A DNA stretch of 64,000 nucleotides from Massilia mucilaginosa (GTDB lineage: Bacteria; Pseudomonadota; Gammaproteobacteria; Burkholderiales; Burkholderiaceae_D): NCBI RefSeq assembly GCF_011682145.1, contig NZ_WHJH01000002.1, positions 1 to 64,000 of the forward strand, read 5' to 3'. The translations under genes were made by a program, and so were the position numbers. Shown piece by piece: positions 1 through 9,582 of the stretch. Under the pieces are notes generated by a model. That model saw only the letters and a program-made list of their open reading frames with translations, ran no database searches and had not been told where the DNA came from. Each line of letters opens with the position of its first letter. Positions within the stretch are counted from its first letter, which is position 1.

Positions 1-88
1 CAGACGACAAACCGCCACCGGCAAAATCGGCTCGAACACTGTGAGCGGGAATGGATGCAAAACGGAGCTGCTCTGAGGTAGAATTCAT
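1..88 (-). mobile_element. IS1380-family transposase, 5' end only (cut by window edge)
   Basis: An open frame starts at the ATG at 88 and runs off the left edge, giving 29 residues. It opens MNSTSEQLRF and later reads VRADFAGGGLSS, which matches the usual N-terminus of IS1380-type DDE transposases (a VxAxFxGGxLSS stretch). About 100 bp of noncoding DNA separates it from the xth stop codon. I could not place the terminal inverted repeat or a TTAA target duplication, so the element boundary is unknown. The family assignment rests on motif recall from a short stretch. Confidence 0.7.
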
Positions 89-189
89 GTCGGGCAAGGT
101 GGCGTTTTTGTTGATAGCTGTGTTTCTAGATAACTCACATTTTATCAATCACTTACGGCATTCTTGCCCTTTTTTATGCAAAATTCAGG

Positions 190-960
190 CTAGAGGCGGT
201 AATCGATGATCAGCGGTGCGTGGTCGGAAAAGCGCTCATCCTTGTAGATGAACACTTCCTTGGCCTGCGCCGCGATGCCGGGCGTTGCCACGTGATAATC
301 GATACGCCAGCCCACGTTCTTCGCGTACGCCTGGCCGCGGTTGCTCCACCAGGTGTATTGCTCGGGACGCTTGTCGATGCCGCGATGCACGTCCACGAAG
401 CCGACTTCATCGAAAATCTTGCTCAGCCAGGCGCGCTCTTCCGGCAGGAAGCCCGAATTCTTCTTGTTGCCCTTAAAGTTTTTCAGGTCGATCTCGTGGT
501 GGGCGATATTCCAGTCGCCGCAGATGACCACTTCGCGGCCTTCGGCGCGCAATTCGAGCAGGTGCGGCAGGAACAGTTCCATGAAGCGGAACTTGGCTTC
601 CTGGCGTTCCGGCGAAGAAGAGCCGGACGGGCAGTAGACCGAAATGATGGTCAGGTTGCCGAAATCGGCGCGCACGTAGCGGCCTTCGGCATCGAATTCG
701 GGGCTGCCGAAACCGATCCGCACGGTGTCTGGTGCGACCTTGCTGTAGATGCCGGTGCCCGAGTAGCCCTTTTTCTCTGCGTAATGAAAATGACCGTGAT
801 AGCCGCCCGGCGTCAGGAATTCCTCTGTCATGTCGGGCAACTGCGCCTTGAGCTCCTGGACGCAGACGAAATCGGCGGTCTGGTTCGCCATCCAGTTGAA
901 AAAGCCCTTCTTGTGGGCGGAGCGGATCCCGTTCAGGTTCGCGGAAATAATTTTTGGCAT
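190..960 (-). CDS. xth: Exodeoxyribonuclease III (Xth/ExoA family AP endonuclease)
   Basis: 256 aa. It cleaves DNA 5' to abasic sites and has 3'-5' exonuclease and phosphatase activity in base excision repair. The endonuclease/exonuclease/phosphatase fold motifs are all visible: ISANLNGIRSA at the start, QELKA with the metal-binding Glu, YSGTGIYSK, GDWNIAHHEIDLKN, and the C-terminal SDHAPL catalytic His. A longer frame exists upstream, but the start at 960 (MPKIISANLNG) is the family start and leaves a 67-bp promoter gap to the divergent pyrE. The stop lies close to the IS1380-like sequence, so its 3' flank has probably been rearranged. Confidence 0.95.
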   Translation of the reverse strand: MPKIISANLNGIRSAHKKGFFNWMANQTADFVCVQELKAQLPDMTEEFLTPGGYHGHFHYAEKKGYSGTGIYSKVAPDTVRIGFGSPEFDAEGRYVRADFGNLTIISVYCPSGSSSPERQEAKFRFMELFLPHLLELRAEGREVVICGDWNIAHHEIDLKNFKGNKKNSGFLPEERAWLSKIFDEVGFVDVHRGIDKRPEQYTWWSNRGQAYAKNVGWRIDYHVATPGIAAQAKEVFIYKDERFSDHAPLIIDYRL

Positions 961-980
961 GGTTCCAGGGGGTGAGGAGG

Positions 981-1000
981 GTGGCGTAAAATAGCGCCAC
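981..1000. promoter_or_regulatory. Possible pyrE promoter within a small palindrome
   Basis: GTGGCG and CGCCAC arms flank an 8-nt loop that contains TAAAAT, a plausible -10 for pyrE. No convincing -35 was seen. It lies in the only gap between divergent xth and pyrE, so both promoters must be in or near it. Confidence 0.35.
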
Positions 1001-1027
1001 TTTTCTATATGAACAAATGAGGTCGTC

Positions 1028-1690
1028 GTGAATAATTTGCGCCAACAGTTTATCGCGTTTTCGGTGTCGGCGGGCGTGTTGCGCTTCGGCGAGTTCACCA
1101 CCAAGGCGGGCCGCCAGTCGCCGTATTTCTTCAATGCCGGCCTGTTCCATGACGGCGCCACCCTGGCCCAGCTGGCCCAGTTCTACGCCCAGACCCTGAT
1201 CGACTCGGGAATCGAATTCGACATGCTGTTCGGCCCGGCCTACAAGGGCATCACCCTGGCGTCGGCCACGGCGGTGGCGCTGGCGGGCAAGGGGCACAAC
1301 ACCTCGTTCGCCTATAACCGCAAGGAAGCCAAGGATCACGGCGAAGGCGGCACCATTGTCGGTGCGAAACTGGCGGGCAAGGTCGTCATTATCGACGACG
1401 TGATTTCGGCGGGCACCTCGGTACGCGAATCGGTCGACATGATCCGCGCCGCCGGCGCCGAGCCGTGCGCCGTGCTGATCGCGCTCGACCGCATGGAGCG
1501 CTCGGGCGCGGATGGCGCATTGTCGCCGAGTTCGGCGGTGCAGCAGGTCAGCCAGGAGTTCAATATTCCGGTGGTGTCGATCGGCAACCTGGAGGATTTG
1601 TTCACCTACCTCAATGCCGCCGGGGCCGATCCGGAGATGGCGCAATACAAGGATGCGGTGTCGGCGTATCGGACGCGCTACGGGGTGTAA
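1028..1690 (+). CDS. pyrE: Orotate phosphoribosyltransferase
   Basis: 220 aa, GTG start (GTGAATAATTTG) matching the family N-terminus. It converts orotate and PRPP to OMP in de novo pyrimidine synthesis in the cytoplasm. The type I PRTase PRPP loop VVIIDDVISAGTS is clear near residues 120-135, and the orotate-binding region FGPAYKGI lies at about 78-85. Length and N-terminus (FSVSAGVLRFGEFTTKAGRQSPYFF) fit the proteobacterial enzyme. It is divergent from xth and appears monocistronic, followed by a degraded minus-strand gene. Confidence 0.97.
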   Translation: MNNLRQQFIAFSVSAGVLRFGEFTTKAGRQSPYFFNAGLFHDGATLAQLAQFYAQTLIDSGIEFDMLFGPAYKGITLASATAVALAGKGHNTSFAYNRKEAKDHGEGGTIVGAKLAGKVVIIDDVISAGTSVRESVDMIRAAGAEPCAVLIALDRMERSGADGALSPSSAVQQVSQEFNIPVVSIGNLEDLFTYLNAAGADPEMAQYKDAVSAYRTRYGV

Positions 1691-1726
1691 GACCCGGTTG
1701 CCATGCGTGGAAGCCGGGCAGTGTTT

Positions 1727-1964
1727 CAGCCCGGCTCGGTTTGCTGCCGGCGTGCCGTGAACAGGTAGCCCTGGTCGATGTTGTGCTGAAAACGGTACCT
1801 CGACGCATTCTCTTGACTTCATGGTCGGCGTCGTATTGATCGAGGAGGTCGAGCAGATCCGGATTATCGGGTGCGACCGTTGCGATACGCATGATCTTGC
1901 GTTCGGCCATGGGAAAGGTTTTGTAGAGATGGTTTACGATGAATTCGATTGCGCCTGCGATGTT
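1727..1964 (-). pseudogene. Frameshifted partial paralogue of the gene immediately upstream (1934-2365)
   Basis: From 1964 downward the minus strand encodes NIAGAIEFIV..LLDQYDADHE, which aligns with NAIAYIVDKYY..LLDAYEIEH of the neighbouring gene. Near 1800-1817 the similarity jumps frame and continues as RYRFQHNIDQGYLF, matching GWYFDQEFERGYIF, and ends at a TGA at 1727. The N-terminal half is absent: the segment is joined directly to the 3' end of the intact gene. This looks like a tandem duplicate that collapsed by deletion and then took a frameshift. Translation in a single frame would give a nonsense C-terminus running into pyrE. Confidence 0.7.
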
Positions 1965-2365
1965 GGTGCTGCGGCTGTGTTGCGCGACTTGCAGGTGAAA
2001 ATGTAGCCCCGTTCGAATTCCTGATCGAAATACCAGCCTCTTTTCACTTGCCACAAGCCGTGCTCGATCTCGTACGCATCCAGAAGATCTTCCAGGTTCT
2101 CGTCATCAGTGTCGATAATGACTACTCTGGCGATCAAGACGCGTTCGGAGTCGTCACAGACAGCGTAGTATTTGTCGACGATGTACGCGATTGCGTTCGG
2201 ATGTCCATCTCCATCGGACCAGGTCGACGAGACGATCAGATTCCAGGATTCGCTTGGTGACCATCGTTTCAGCAGCCCCCAAAAAGTCAGCTCGCCTTTT
2301 TTCGCAGATACCTCGCGTTCGATGATGGCCAGTTTGTTCAGTAAGCAATCCAATTTTTCGCTCAT
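1934..2365 (-). CDS. Unknown small acidic protein, translationally coupled to a HEPN gene
   Basis: 143 aa, family not recognised. The sequence is acidic with no signal peptide or membrane segment. A central part, NAIAYIVDKYYAVCDD.., is followed by LEDLLDAYEIEH and a WYFDQEFERGYIF motif. The last 15 residues (NTAAAPTSQAQSNSS) are read from DNA that belongs in another frame to the decayed paralogue, so the natural C-terminus may have been replaced at the duplication junction. Its ATG overlaps the TGA of the upstream HEPN gene (ATGA at 2362-2365), which implies coupled translation. Codon use and base composition are less GC-rich than the flanking housekeeping genes, which suggests acquisition. 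Confidence 0.6.
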   Translation of the reverse strand: MSEKLDCLLNKLAIIEREVSAKKGELTFWGLLKRWSPSESWNLIVSSTWSDGDGHPNAIAYIVDKYYAVCDDSERVLIARVVIIDTDDENLEDLLDAYEIEHGLWQVKRGWYFDQEFERGYIFTCKSRNTAAAPTSQAQSNSS

Positions 2366-2757
2366 AAATTCCTCACAAGAAACGATGCGGAGGCTACCCG
2401 TGCGCGCGCTATCTCTTCACTGACGAAACCTGATGGGCGATAGCGATCCTCCGCCGACCACTCGGAAATGTTGGACCAGTATTGATCATATTTAGTTCGG
2501 ACTTTTCTTTGAAGGCCGGTCAAGTCGAGCAGTGTTTCAAGGTGATGAGTGCGAAGTGATGTATATTTTTCGAATTCTTTGCGCGTGTCGGGATATCCCA
2601 TCCAATCCAGGTGCACGCAAATCCTCGCTTTTAGTATCAGTTCGACAGCGTAGCCGCTGAGGTACGATGATCCGTCGAATTGTCGTGCGATAAAGAGGGC
2701 GGTGGCCTCGTGCAGACGCGTGCGGGCGAGATCTTCAAGGTCGGCGATGGTAAGCAT
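2362..2757 (-). CDS. HEPN-domain protein
   Basis: 131 aa. An alpha-helical HEPN fold is suggested by the FDGSSYLSGYAVELILKARI stretch (residues about 28-47) and the THHLETLLDL helix further on, as in HEPN proteins that pair with MNT nucleotidyltransferases or act as RNases. I do not see the R-x4-6-H catalytic motif, so RNase activity is doubtful. It is the first gene of a two-gene unit with the overlapping unknown gene downstream. No nucleotidyltransferase partner is present. The gene is AT-richer than its surroundings. Confidence 0.7.
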   Translation of the reverse strand: MLTIADLEDLARTRLHEATALFIARQFDGSSYLSGYAVELILKARICVHLDWMGYPDTRKEFEKYTSLRTHHLETLLDLTGLQRKVRTKYDQYWSNISEWSAEDRYRPSGFVSEEIARARVASASFLVRNL

Positions 2758-2835
2758 GATGGGTGGTCGTCAGAATAGCGATCACCCAGTCTGACTGTGA
2801 AAAACGAACGCTTGTTTGCGCGCCCTCAATCGCGT

Positions 2836-3378
2836 TCAGCTCTGCGGTAAATCCTGCGCAACGCCGGCCGCGCCCGCCAGTGCCTGCTCGCGGCAGAGGC
2901 GGTCGACCGTTTTCAGCAACACCGGCATGCGGTGCGGCCCGTGCATGGCGGCGATATGTTCCCTGGCCTCTGCCAGCTCCAGCCCGATGCAGGTGATGAA
3001 CAGCGCCTTGATGCTGTCGCCCCGCAGCAGTTTGTAGTCGTCGCCGATGCCGGCATACGAGGTTTTCGCCACGCCGATGACCTTGGCCTTGCCGTCCAGC
3101 GCGTCGTACAGATGCTTGCCCAGTCCCGCGTGGGAATGCCCGTCGAGAAACACGAAGCCGTCGATGACGATGGTCTCGGGAAGCTGCTCTAGCTCATCGA
3201 GCAGGGCGAGAATGCATGGCAGCTCGCGCTTGTAGAATTCCCCCGGAACGTACTCGCCGACGCCGGGCTGCTTCTTGCTGAACGCCGCCACTGGCGTTAC
3301 GTCATCCCAGCGCGCGAACAGCAGACCGGCGGCATAGCCGCAGTCCTGGTCATATTGCACATCCACGGCAAGAATCAT
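2836..3378 (-). CDS. Endonuclease V-like nuclease
   Basis: 180 aa. Resembles endonuclease V (deoxyinosine 3'-endonuclease): an N-terminal AVDVQY strand with D6, YVPGEFYKRELP with E52, VIDGF with D73, then GLGKHL and VIGVAKTSY. These are the positions of the Asp-Glu-Asp metal site in the family. The protein is shorter than the about 220-residue classical Nfi, and the usual DGHG..HPR segment is altered (DGFVFLDGHSHAG), so it belongs to a divergent subfamily. A role in repair of deaminated adenine, or RNA cleavage, is inferred. Confidence 0.75.
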   Translation of the reverse strand: MILAVDVQYDQDCGYAAGLLFARWDDVTPVAAFSKKQPGVGEYVPGEFYKRELPCILALLDELEQLPETIVIDGFVFLDGHSHAGLGKHLYDALDGKAKVIGVAKTSYAGIGDDYKLLRGDSIKALFITCIGLELAEAREHIAAMHGPHRMPVLLKTVDRLCREQALAGAAGVAQDLPQS

Positions 3379-3536
3379 CTGTCTGTCATCCCGGATTGTC
3401 GTGCGCCTGGCGCCTGGCGCGGATGCGTTCGATGGACGAATCGATGGTCATGGCCGGGGAAGGGGAATGCGGGCAAGGCGCTGCCCGATGGGAACAACGC
3501 CATCCCCGCGCACTGGCGGAGATGGCGCCATGGCGC

Positions 3537-4997
3537 TTACGCTGCCAGTTTCTTCTTGAGCATCTCGGTCAGTTCGGCCGGGTTGGCCTTGCCTTTGGAC
3601 GCCTTCATGGCCTGGCCGATCAGCGCGTTGATGGCCGCTTCCTTGCCGGCGCGGTATTGCTCGACCGATTTGGCATTGGCTGCCAGCACGTCGTCGACGA
3701 TCTTTTCCAGCGCGCCGCTGTCGGACATGGTCACCAGGTCTTTTTCCTTGATGACCACGTCGGCGATGTTTTCATCGGTCGATCTGGCGTCCCACATGCC
3801 CGCGAACACTTCCTTGGCGGACTTGTTGGAAATCGTGCCGTCGGCGATGCGCTTGATCATCACGGCCAGTTGCGACGCTTCCACCGGCGAATCGGCGATG
3901 TCGACGTTTTCGCGGTTCAGGGTCGAGGCCACGTCGCCCATCAGCCAGTTGGCCACGGTCTTGGCTTGCTCTTTGCCGGTTTTGGCAACCACGGCTTCGA
4001 AGTACGAGGCCATCGCTTTCGACGAGGTCAGGAACAGGCTGTCGTATTCCGGCAGGCCGTAGTCGCTGGCAAAGCGGGCGCGCATGGCGGCCGGCAGTTC
4101 CGGCATGTCGGCCTTGACGCGTGCGATCCACTCGTCGGAAATGAGCAGCGGCGGCAAGTCCGGATCGGGGAAGTAGCGGTAATCCTGGGCGTCTTCCTTC
4201 AGGCGCATCAGGCGCGTTTCTTTCTTGTCCGGATCCCACAGGCGCGTGGCTTGCTGCACCGGGCGGCCTTCTTCGATCTCGCCGATCTGGCGCCGCACTT
4301 CATAGGCAATCGCTTCTTCCATGAAACGGAAGGAGTTCAGGTTCTTGATCTCGCAGCGCGTGCCCAGTTCCGTCGTGCCAGCCGGACGCACCGAGACGTT
4401 GACGTCGCAGCGGAACGAGCCTTCCTGCATATTGCCGTCGCATACGCCCAGCCACACGACCAGGGTGTGCAGCGCCTTGGCGTACGCCACCGCTTCGGCC
4501 GCGCTGCGCATTTCCGGCTCCGACACGATTTCCAGCAGCGGCGTGCCGGCGCGGTTGAGGTCGATGCCGGTCATGCCGGCATAGTCTTCGTGCAGCGACT
4601 TGCCGGCGTCTTCTTCCAGGTGGGCGCGCGTCAGGTTGACGGTCTTGGTCTGGAACTGGCCATCTTTTTCGAAGCCGAAGGTGATCTTGCCGCCGATGAC
4701 GACCGGATCGGCGAACTGGCTGATCTGGTAACCTTTCGGCAAGTCCGGGTAAAAGTAGTTCTTGCGCGCAAACACCGATTCATGCGCGACTTTGGCGTCC
4801 ACCGCCAGGCCGAAGCGGATCGCGCGTTCGACCGCGCCGCGGTTCATTACCGGCAGCACGCCCGGCAGCGCCAGGTCGACCGGGCTGGCCTGGGTGTTCG
4901 GCTCGGCGCCGAATTGAATCGCACTGCCGCTGAAAATCTTGGAGTTGGTCGTGAGCTGCACGTGGTTCTCAAGACCGATGACGACTTCCCATTGCAT
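3537..4997 (-). CDS. gatB: Asp-tRNA(Asn)/Glu-tRNA(Gln) amidotransferase subunit B
   Basis: 486 aa. The kinase/tRNA-recognition subunit of the GatCAB complex, which converts mischarged Asp-tRNA(Asn) or Glu-tRNA(Gln) to the amidated form. It starts [15 protein letters not shown] at 4997; a longer frame upstream lacks family similarity. The N-terminal cradle domain contains [10 protein letters not shown] and [17 protein letters not shown]-type motifs, and the C-terminal YqeY-like tail ends in [14 protein letters not shown]. It is the last gene of gatC-gatA-gatB, 57 bp after gatA. Confidence 0.97.
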   Translation of the reverse strand: MQWEVVIGLENHVQLTTNSKIFSGSAIQFGAEPNTQASPVDLALPGVLPVMNRGAVERAIRFGLAVDAKVAHESVFARKNYFYPDLPKGYQISQFADPVVIGGKITFGFEKDGQFQTKTVNLTRAHLEEDAGKSLHEDYAGMTGIDLNRAGTPLLEIVSEPEMRSAAEAVAYAKALHTLVVWLGVCDGNMQEGSFRCDVNVSVRPAGTTELGTRCEIKNLNSFRFMEEAIAYEVRRQIGEIEEGRPVQQATRLWDPDKKETRLMRLKEDAQDYRYFPDPDLPPLLISDEWIARVKADMPELPAAMRARFASDYGLPEYDSLFLTSSKAMASYFEAVVAKTGKEQAKTVANWLMGDVASTLNRENVDIADSPVEASQLAVMIKRIADGTISNKSAKEVFAGMWDARSTDENIADVVIKEKDLVTMSDSGALEKIVDDVLAANAKSVEQYRAGKEAAINALIGQAMKASKGKANPAELTEMLKKKLAA

Positions 4998-5054
4998 AGT
5001 GTTCTCTTTTCTTGTCAGGTTGCCGGTGCGCACCTTGTGCGCACCCGGCGAAAA

Positions 5055-6530
5055 TCAGATGCCGGCCGGCGCGCGGGTGTGCCAGTCGGTCGCCAGTTGG
5101 TACTGGTGGGCAATATTGAGCAGCTTGGCTTCGGCAAAGTAATTGCCGATGATTTGCAGGCCCACCGGGCGCTTGCTGTTCTTCTCGCCCTGGCCGAAGC
5201 CGCACGGCACCGACATCCCCGGCAAACCGGCCAGGCTGGTCGACAGGGTAAAGATGTCGGCCAGGTAGTTGGCCACCGGGTCGTTGGCCTTGTCGCCCAG
5301 GTCCCAGGCGACGCTCGGCGCGACCGGCCCCATGATCACGTCGCAGGTATTGCCCAGCGCGGCCTGGAAGTCGTCCGCGATCAGGCGCCGGATCTTCTGG
5401 GCCTGCAGGTAGTAGGCGTCGTAATAGCCGTGGCACAAAACATACGTGCCGACCAGGATGCGGCGCTGCACTTCCGGGCCGAAGCCTTCGGCACGCGACT
5501 TGCGGTACATGTCTTCCAGGTCCTTGTACTCGCTGGCGCGGTGGCCGTAGCGCACGCCGTCGAAGCGCGACAGGTTGGACGACGCTTCGGCCGGGGCGAT
5601 GATGTAGTAAACAGGGATCGACAGCGACGTCTTCGGCAGCGAAATGTCAACCAGGGTCGCGCCCAGTTTCACAAACTCGTCGAGCGCGGCGCGCACGGCC
5701 TGTTCCACGTCGGACGCCAGGCCTTCGCCGAAGTATTCTTTTGGCAAGCCGATGCGCAAGCCGGTGAGCGGCGCGTTCAGGTCGCGCGTGAAGTCTTCGC
5801 GCACATTGCCCTGTTCGGCCGTCAGGCTGGTGGCGTCGCGCGCGTCAAAACCGACCATTTCATTGAGCAGCATCGCGCAGTCTTCGGCCGTTTGGGCGAT
5901 CGGGCCACCCTGGTCGAGCGAGGAGGCGAACGCGATCATGCCGAAGCGCGAGACGCGGCCGTAGGTCGGCTTGATGCCGGTCACGCCGCAAAACGCGGCC
6001 GGCTGGCGGATCGAGCCGCCGGTATCGGTGGCGGTGGCGGCCGGCGCCAGGCGCGCGGCAATCGCCGCGGCCGAGCCGCCCGAGGAGCCGCCCGGCACCG
6101 CCAGCGTATCCCACGGATTCTTCACGGCGCCGAAGGCCGAGTTTTCATTCGACGAACCCATCGCGAATTCGTCGCAATTGAGTTTGCCCAGGGTGACCAT
6201 GCCGGCATGGTTGAATTTGTCGACCACGGTGGCGTCGAACGGGCTGACATAATTGGAGAGCATCTTCGAGCCGGCGGTCGAACGCCAGCCCTTGGTGACA
6301 AAAATATCCTTGTGCGCGATCGGAATGCCGGTCAGCGGGCCGGCATTGCCGGAGGCGAGCCGCAGATCGGCGGCTTCGGCTTGTTCGAGCGACAAGGCTT
6401 CGTCGACCTGCAGGAAGGCGTTCAGCTCGCTCGCTTTGGCGCGTTGCAGGAAGTGGGTGGTCAGCTCAAGGGCTGAGATCTGCTTCGCGTGCAGGAGCGC
6501 GGACAGCTGTTGAATGGTTTTTGTATGCAT
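5055..6530 (-). CDS. gatA: Asp-tRNA(Asn)/Glu-tRNA(Gln) amidotransferase subunit A
   Basis: 491 aa. The glutaminase subunit of GatCAB; it releases ammonia from glutamine for transfer to the aminoacyl ester. The amidase signature is complete: K74 in PIAHKDIF, S149 in [11 protein letters not shown] and S173 in [11 protein letters not shown] have the family spacing for the Lys-Ser-Ser triad. It lies between gatC (66 bp upstream) and gatB. Confidence 0.97.
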   Translation of the reverse strand: MHTKTIQQLSALLHAKQISALELTTHFLQRAKASELNAFLQVDEALSLEQAEAADLRLASGNAGPLTGIPIAHKDIFVTKGWRSTAGSKMLSNYVSPFDATVVDKFNHAGMVTLGKLNCDEFAMGSSNENSAFGAVKNPWDTLAVPGGSSGGSAAAIAARLAPAATATDTGGSIRQPAAFCGVTGIKPTYGRVSRFGMIAFASSLDQGGPIAQTAEDCAMLLNEMVGFDARDATSLTAEQGNVREDFTRDLNAPLTGLRIGLPKEYFGEGLASDVEQAVRAALDEFVKLGATLVDISLPKTSLSIPVYYIIAPAEASSNLSRFDGVRYGHRASEYKDLEDMYRKSRAEGFGPEVQRRILVGTYVLCHGYYDAYYLQAQKIRRLIADDFQAALGNTCDVIMGPVAPSVAWDLGDKANDPVANYLADIFTLSTSLAGLPGMSVPCGFGQGEKNSKRPVGLQIIGNYFAEAKLLNIAHQYQLATDWHTRAPAGI

Positions 6531-6596
6531 GGCGGATGCTCGGCTGACGTAATTGCTCGGTTGCCCGATTGGGCGCGTAAAAAGGGCAGGGCGACC

Positions 6597-6899
6597 TTAT
6601 TCGATCACTTTCGGCACCAGGTACAGCCCGTCCTGGGTCTTCGGCGCCGGCGCTTGATAGGCGTCGCGCGCGTTTTCCTCGGTGACGACGTCGTCGCGCA
6701 GGCGCAGCGGCAGCTTGCCCAGGATGGCGGCGAGCGGGTGCGAGAGCGGCTCCACGCCGCGCGTGTCGACGTCCTTCATCTGCTCGGCCAGGGCGAAAAT
6801 GCCGTTCAATTCCACCAGGGCAATCTCGGCGTGGGCGGCATCCATCTCGAGCTGGGCCAGTTTGGCGATACGTTCTACTTCTGAAAGTGTCAGGGACAT
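6597..6899 (-). CDS. gatC: Asp-tRNA(Asn)/Glu-tRNA(Gln) amidotransferase subunit C
   Basis: 100 aa. A small belt subunit that wraps GatA and GatB and stabilises the complex. The start at 6899 (MSLTLSEVERIAKLAQLEM) is the family start; upstream in-frame residues are dissimilar. GVEPLSHP and LREDxV-like (LRDDVVTEENAR) motifs and the C-terminal LYLVPKVIE are typical. First gene of the gat operon, divergent from mreB. Confidence 0.96.
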   Translation of the reverse strand: MSLTLSEVERIAKLAQLEMDAAHAEIALVELNGIFALAEQMKDVDTRGVEPLSHPLAAILGKLPLRLRDDVVTEENARDAYQAPAPKTQDGLYLVPKVIE

Positions 6900-8270
<1,371 letters not shown>

Positions 8271-8376
8271 AAGCGAGCAGGCCGCGCTGCGCTCCGCGCG
8301 CGCGGCGTTGTGTCGGCTTGCACTGCCGGCGTGGCCGGCGTACCGTTCAGATCTTCGGCTTGCAATGCGTTGGGAT

Positions 8377-8430
8377 ACCAGGGACAGACCCAGTTGAACA
8401 ATGCATGCAAGCCGGAGGTCTGACCCTGGT
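8377..8430. repeat. Imperfect inverted repeat between mreB and mreC
   Basis: ACCAGGGACAGACC (8377-8390) pairs with GGTCTGACCCTGGT (8417-8430) with one mismatch around a 26-nt loop. The GGTCTGACCC core is related to the GGGGTCAGAGC repeats at 20687-20879. It lies within an operon, so it could act as an attenuator or mRNA processing/stability element, or be an inert REP-like insertion. Confidence 0.65.
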
Positions 8431-8484
8431 GCCGCATCACCCGGATGTTGCCGCGCCCAGCTTTCGTTCCGCTTATTGGATTTC

Positions 8485-9582
8485 ATGGAATACAGTCCTC
8501 CGCCACTCTTCAAGCAAGGCGCCCCAGCCCGGGTCAAGGTGACGGTTTTCGCGTTTATTTCGATCGCCTTGCTGATGATCGATGCCCGCGTCCAGATGTT
8601 GTCCTCGGTGCGCCAGGTGGCCGGCACCGTGTTGTACCCCCTGCAGATGGCAGCCCTGATGCCGCGCGACGCGCTGGCCAGCATGGGTGGCTATTTCTCT
8701 TCCGTTTCCTCGCTCAAGCAGGAAGTGCGCGACCTCAAGATCGAACAGGTCGCGGTCGCCGAAAAACTCCAGCAAGCCCAGCTTCAGAGCGCCGAAAACG
8801 CGCAACTGCGCAAACTCATGGGCGCGCGCGAGCATGTGCCGGTCAAGACCATGCTCGGCGAAATCCTGTACGACGCGCGCGACAGCTCCTCGCGCAAGGT
8901 CGTGCTCGACCGTGGCAGCCAGCACGGCGCCGCGCTCGGGCAGCCGGTGATCGATAACGCCGGCGTGGTCGGCCAGATCACGCGCGTGTTCCCCTTCACC
9001 TCCGAAGTGACCTTGCTGACCGACCGCGAACAGGCCATTCCGGTGCAGGTGCTGCGCAACGGCCTGCGCAGCGTGGCTTACGGACGCGGCCAGTCCGGCA
9101 CGCTCGACCTGCGCTTCGTCGCGCCCAACGCCGACATCCAGGTCGGCGACGTGCTGATCACCTCGGGCCTGGACGGCGTGTACCCGGCCGGCCTGGCCGT
9201 GGCCAAGGTCAGCAAGGTCGAAAACAGCGGCGCCGGCGCCTTTGGCGGCGTGGTGTGCCAGCCGCTGGCCGGCATCGACCGCAACCGCCACCTGCTGATC
9301 CTGACGACGCTGCCGGAAGTGCCGCAGCGCCCGGCCGAAGAGCCGCCCGTCCCGGCCAGGAAACACCTGCAAAAGATGGCGCCGATCAAAGAGGGCGCCG
9401 TGCCGATTGCCAGCGCCGTCCCCGCCGCCACCGCCACCGCCGCCGCGCCGAAAACGGCTGCGCCGCCGGCCCCCGCCGGCAAGACGGCGGCCGCGCCGGC
9501 GCGCGCGCCGGTGCCGGCCACTGCGCCGCCGCCGGCAGCACCCGCGGCACCCGCGCCCGCACCCAAGGATACGAACCGATGA
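8485..9582 (+). CDS. mreC: Rod shape-determining protein MreC
   Basis: 365 aa. An inner-membrane protein with one TM helix near residues 18-36 (VTVFAFISIALLMIDA), then a coiled coil (about 65-105) and the periplasmic beta domain (about 110-280) that contacts PBP2. The start is at 8485 (MEYSPPPLFKQGAP), a family-like N-terminus; a longer frame from 8401 begins inside the intergenic repeat. The last about 65 residues are Pro/Ala-rich and low-complexity, an extension beyond the conserved core. The stop overlaps mreD (ATGA). Confidence 0.95.
   Translation: MEYSPPPLFKQGAPARVKVTVFAFISIALLMIDARVQMLSSVRQVAGTVLYPLQMAALMPRDALASMGGYFSSVSSLKQEVRDLKIEQVAVAEKLQQAQLQSAENAQLRKLMGAREHVPVKTMLGEILYDARDSSSRKVVLDRGSQHGAALGQPVIDNAGVVGQITRVFPFTSEVTLLTDREQAIPVQVLRNGLRSVAYGRGQSGTLDLRFVAPNADIQVGDVLITSGLDGVYPAGLAVAKVSKVENSGAGAFGGVVCQPLAGIDRNRHLLILTTLPEVPQRPAEEPPVPARKHLQKMAPIKEGAVPIASAVPAATATAAAPKTAAPPAPAGKTAAAPARAPVPATAPPPAAPAAPAPAPKDTNR

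Noticed and set aside
3396-6476. 1026-codon open frame on the plus strand
   Set aside because: Antisense shadow of gatB and gatA; the protein is a His/Arg/Gln-rich reading with no motifs, while the minus strand encodes complete conserved enzymes.
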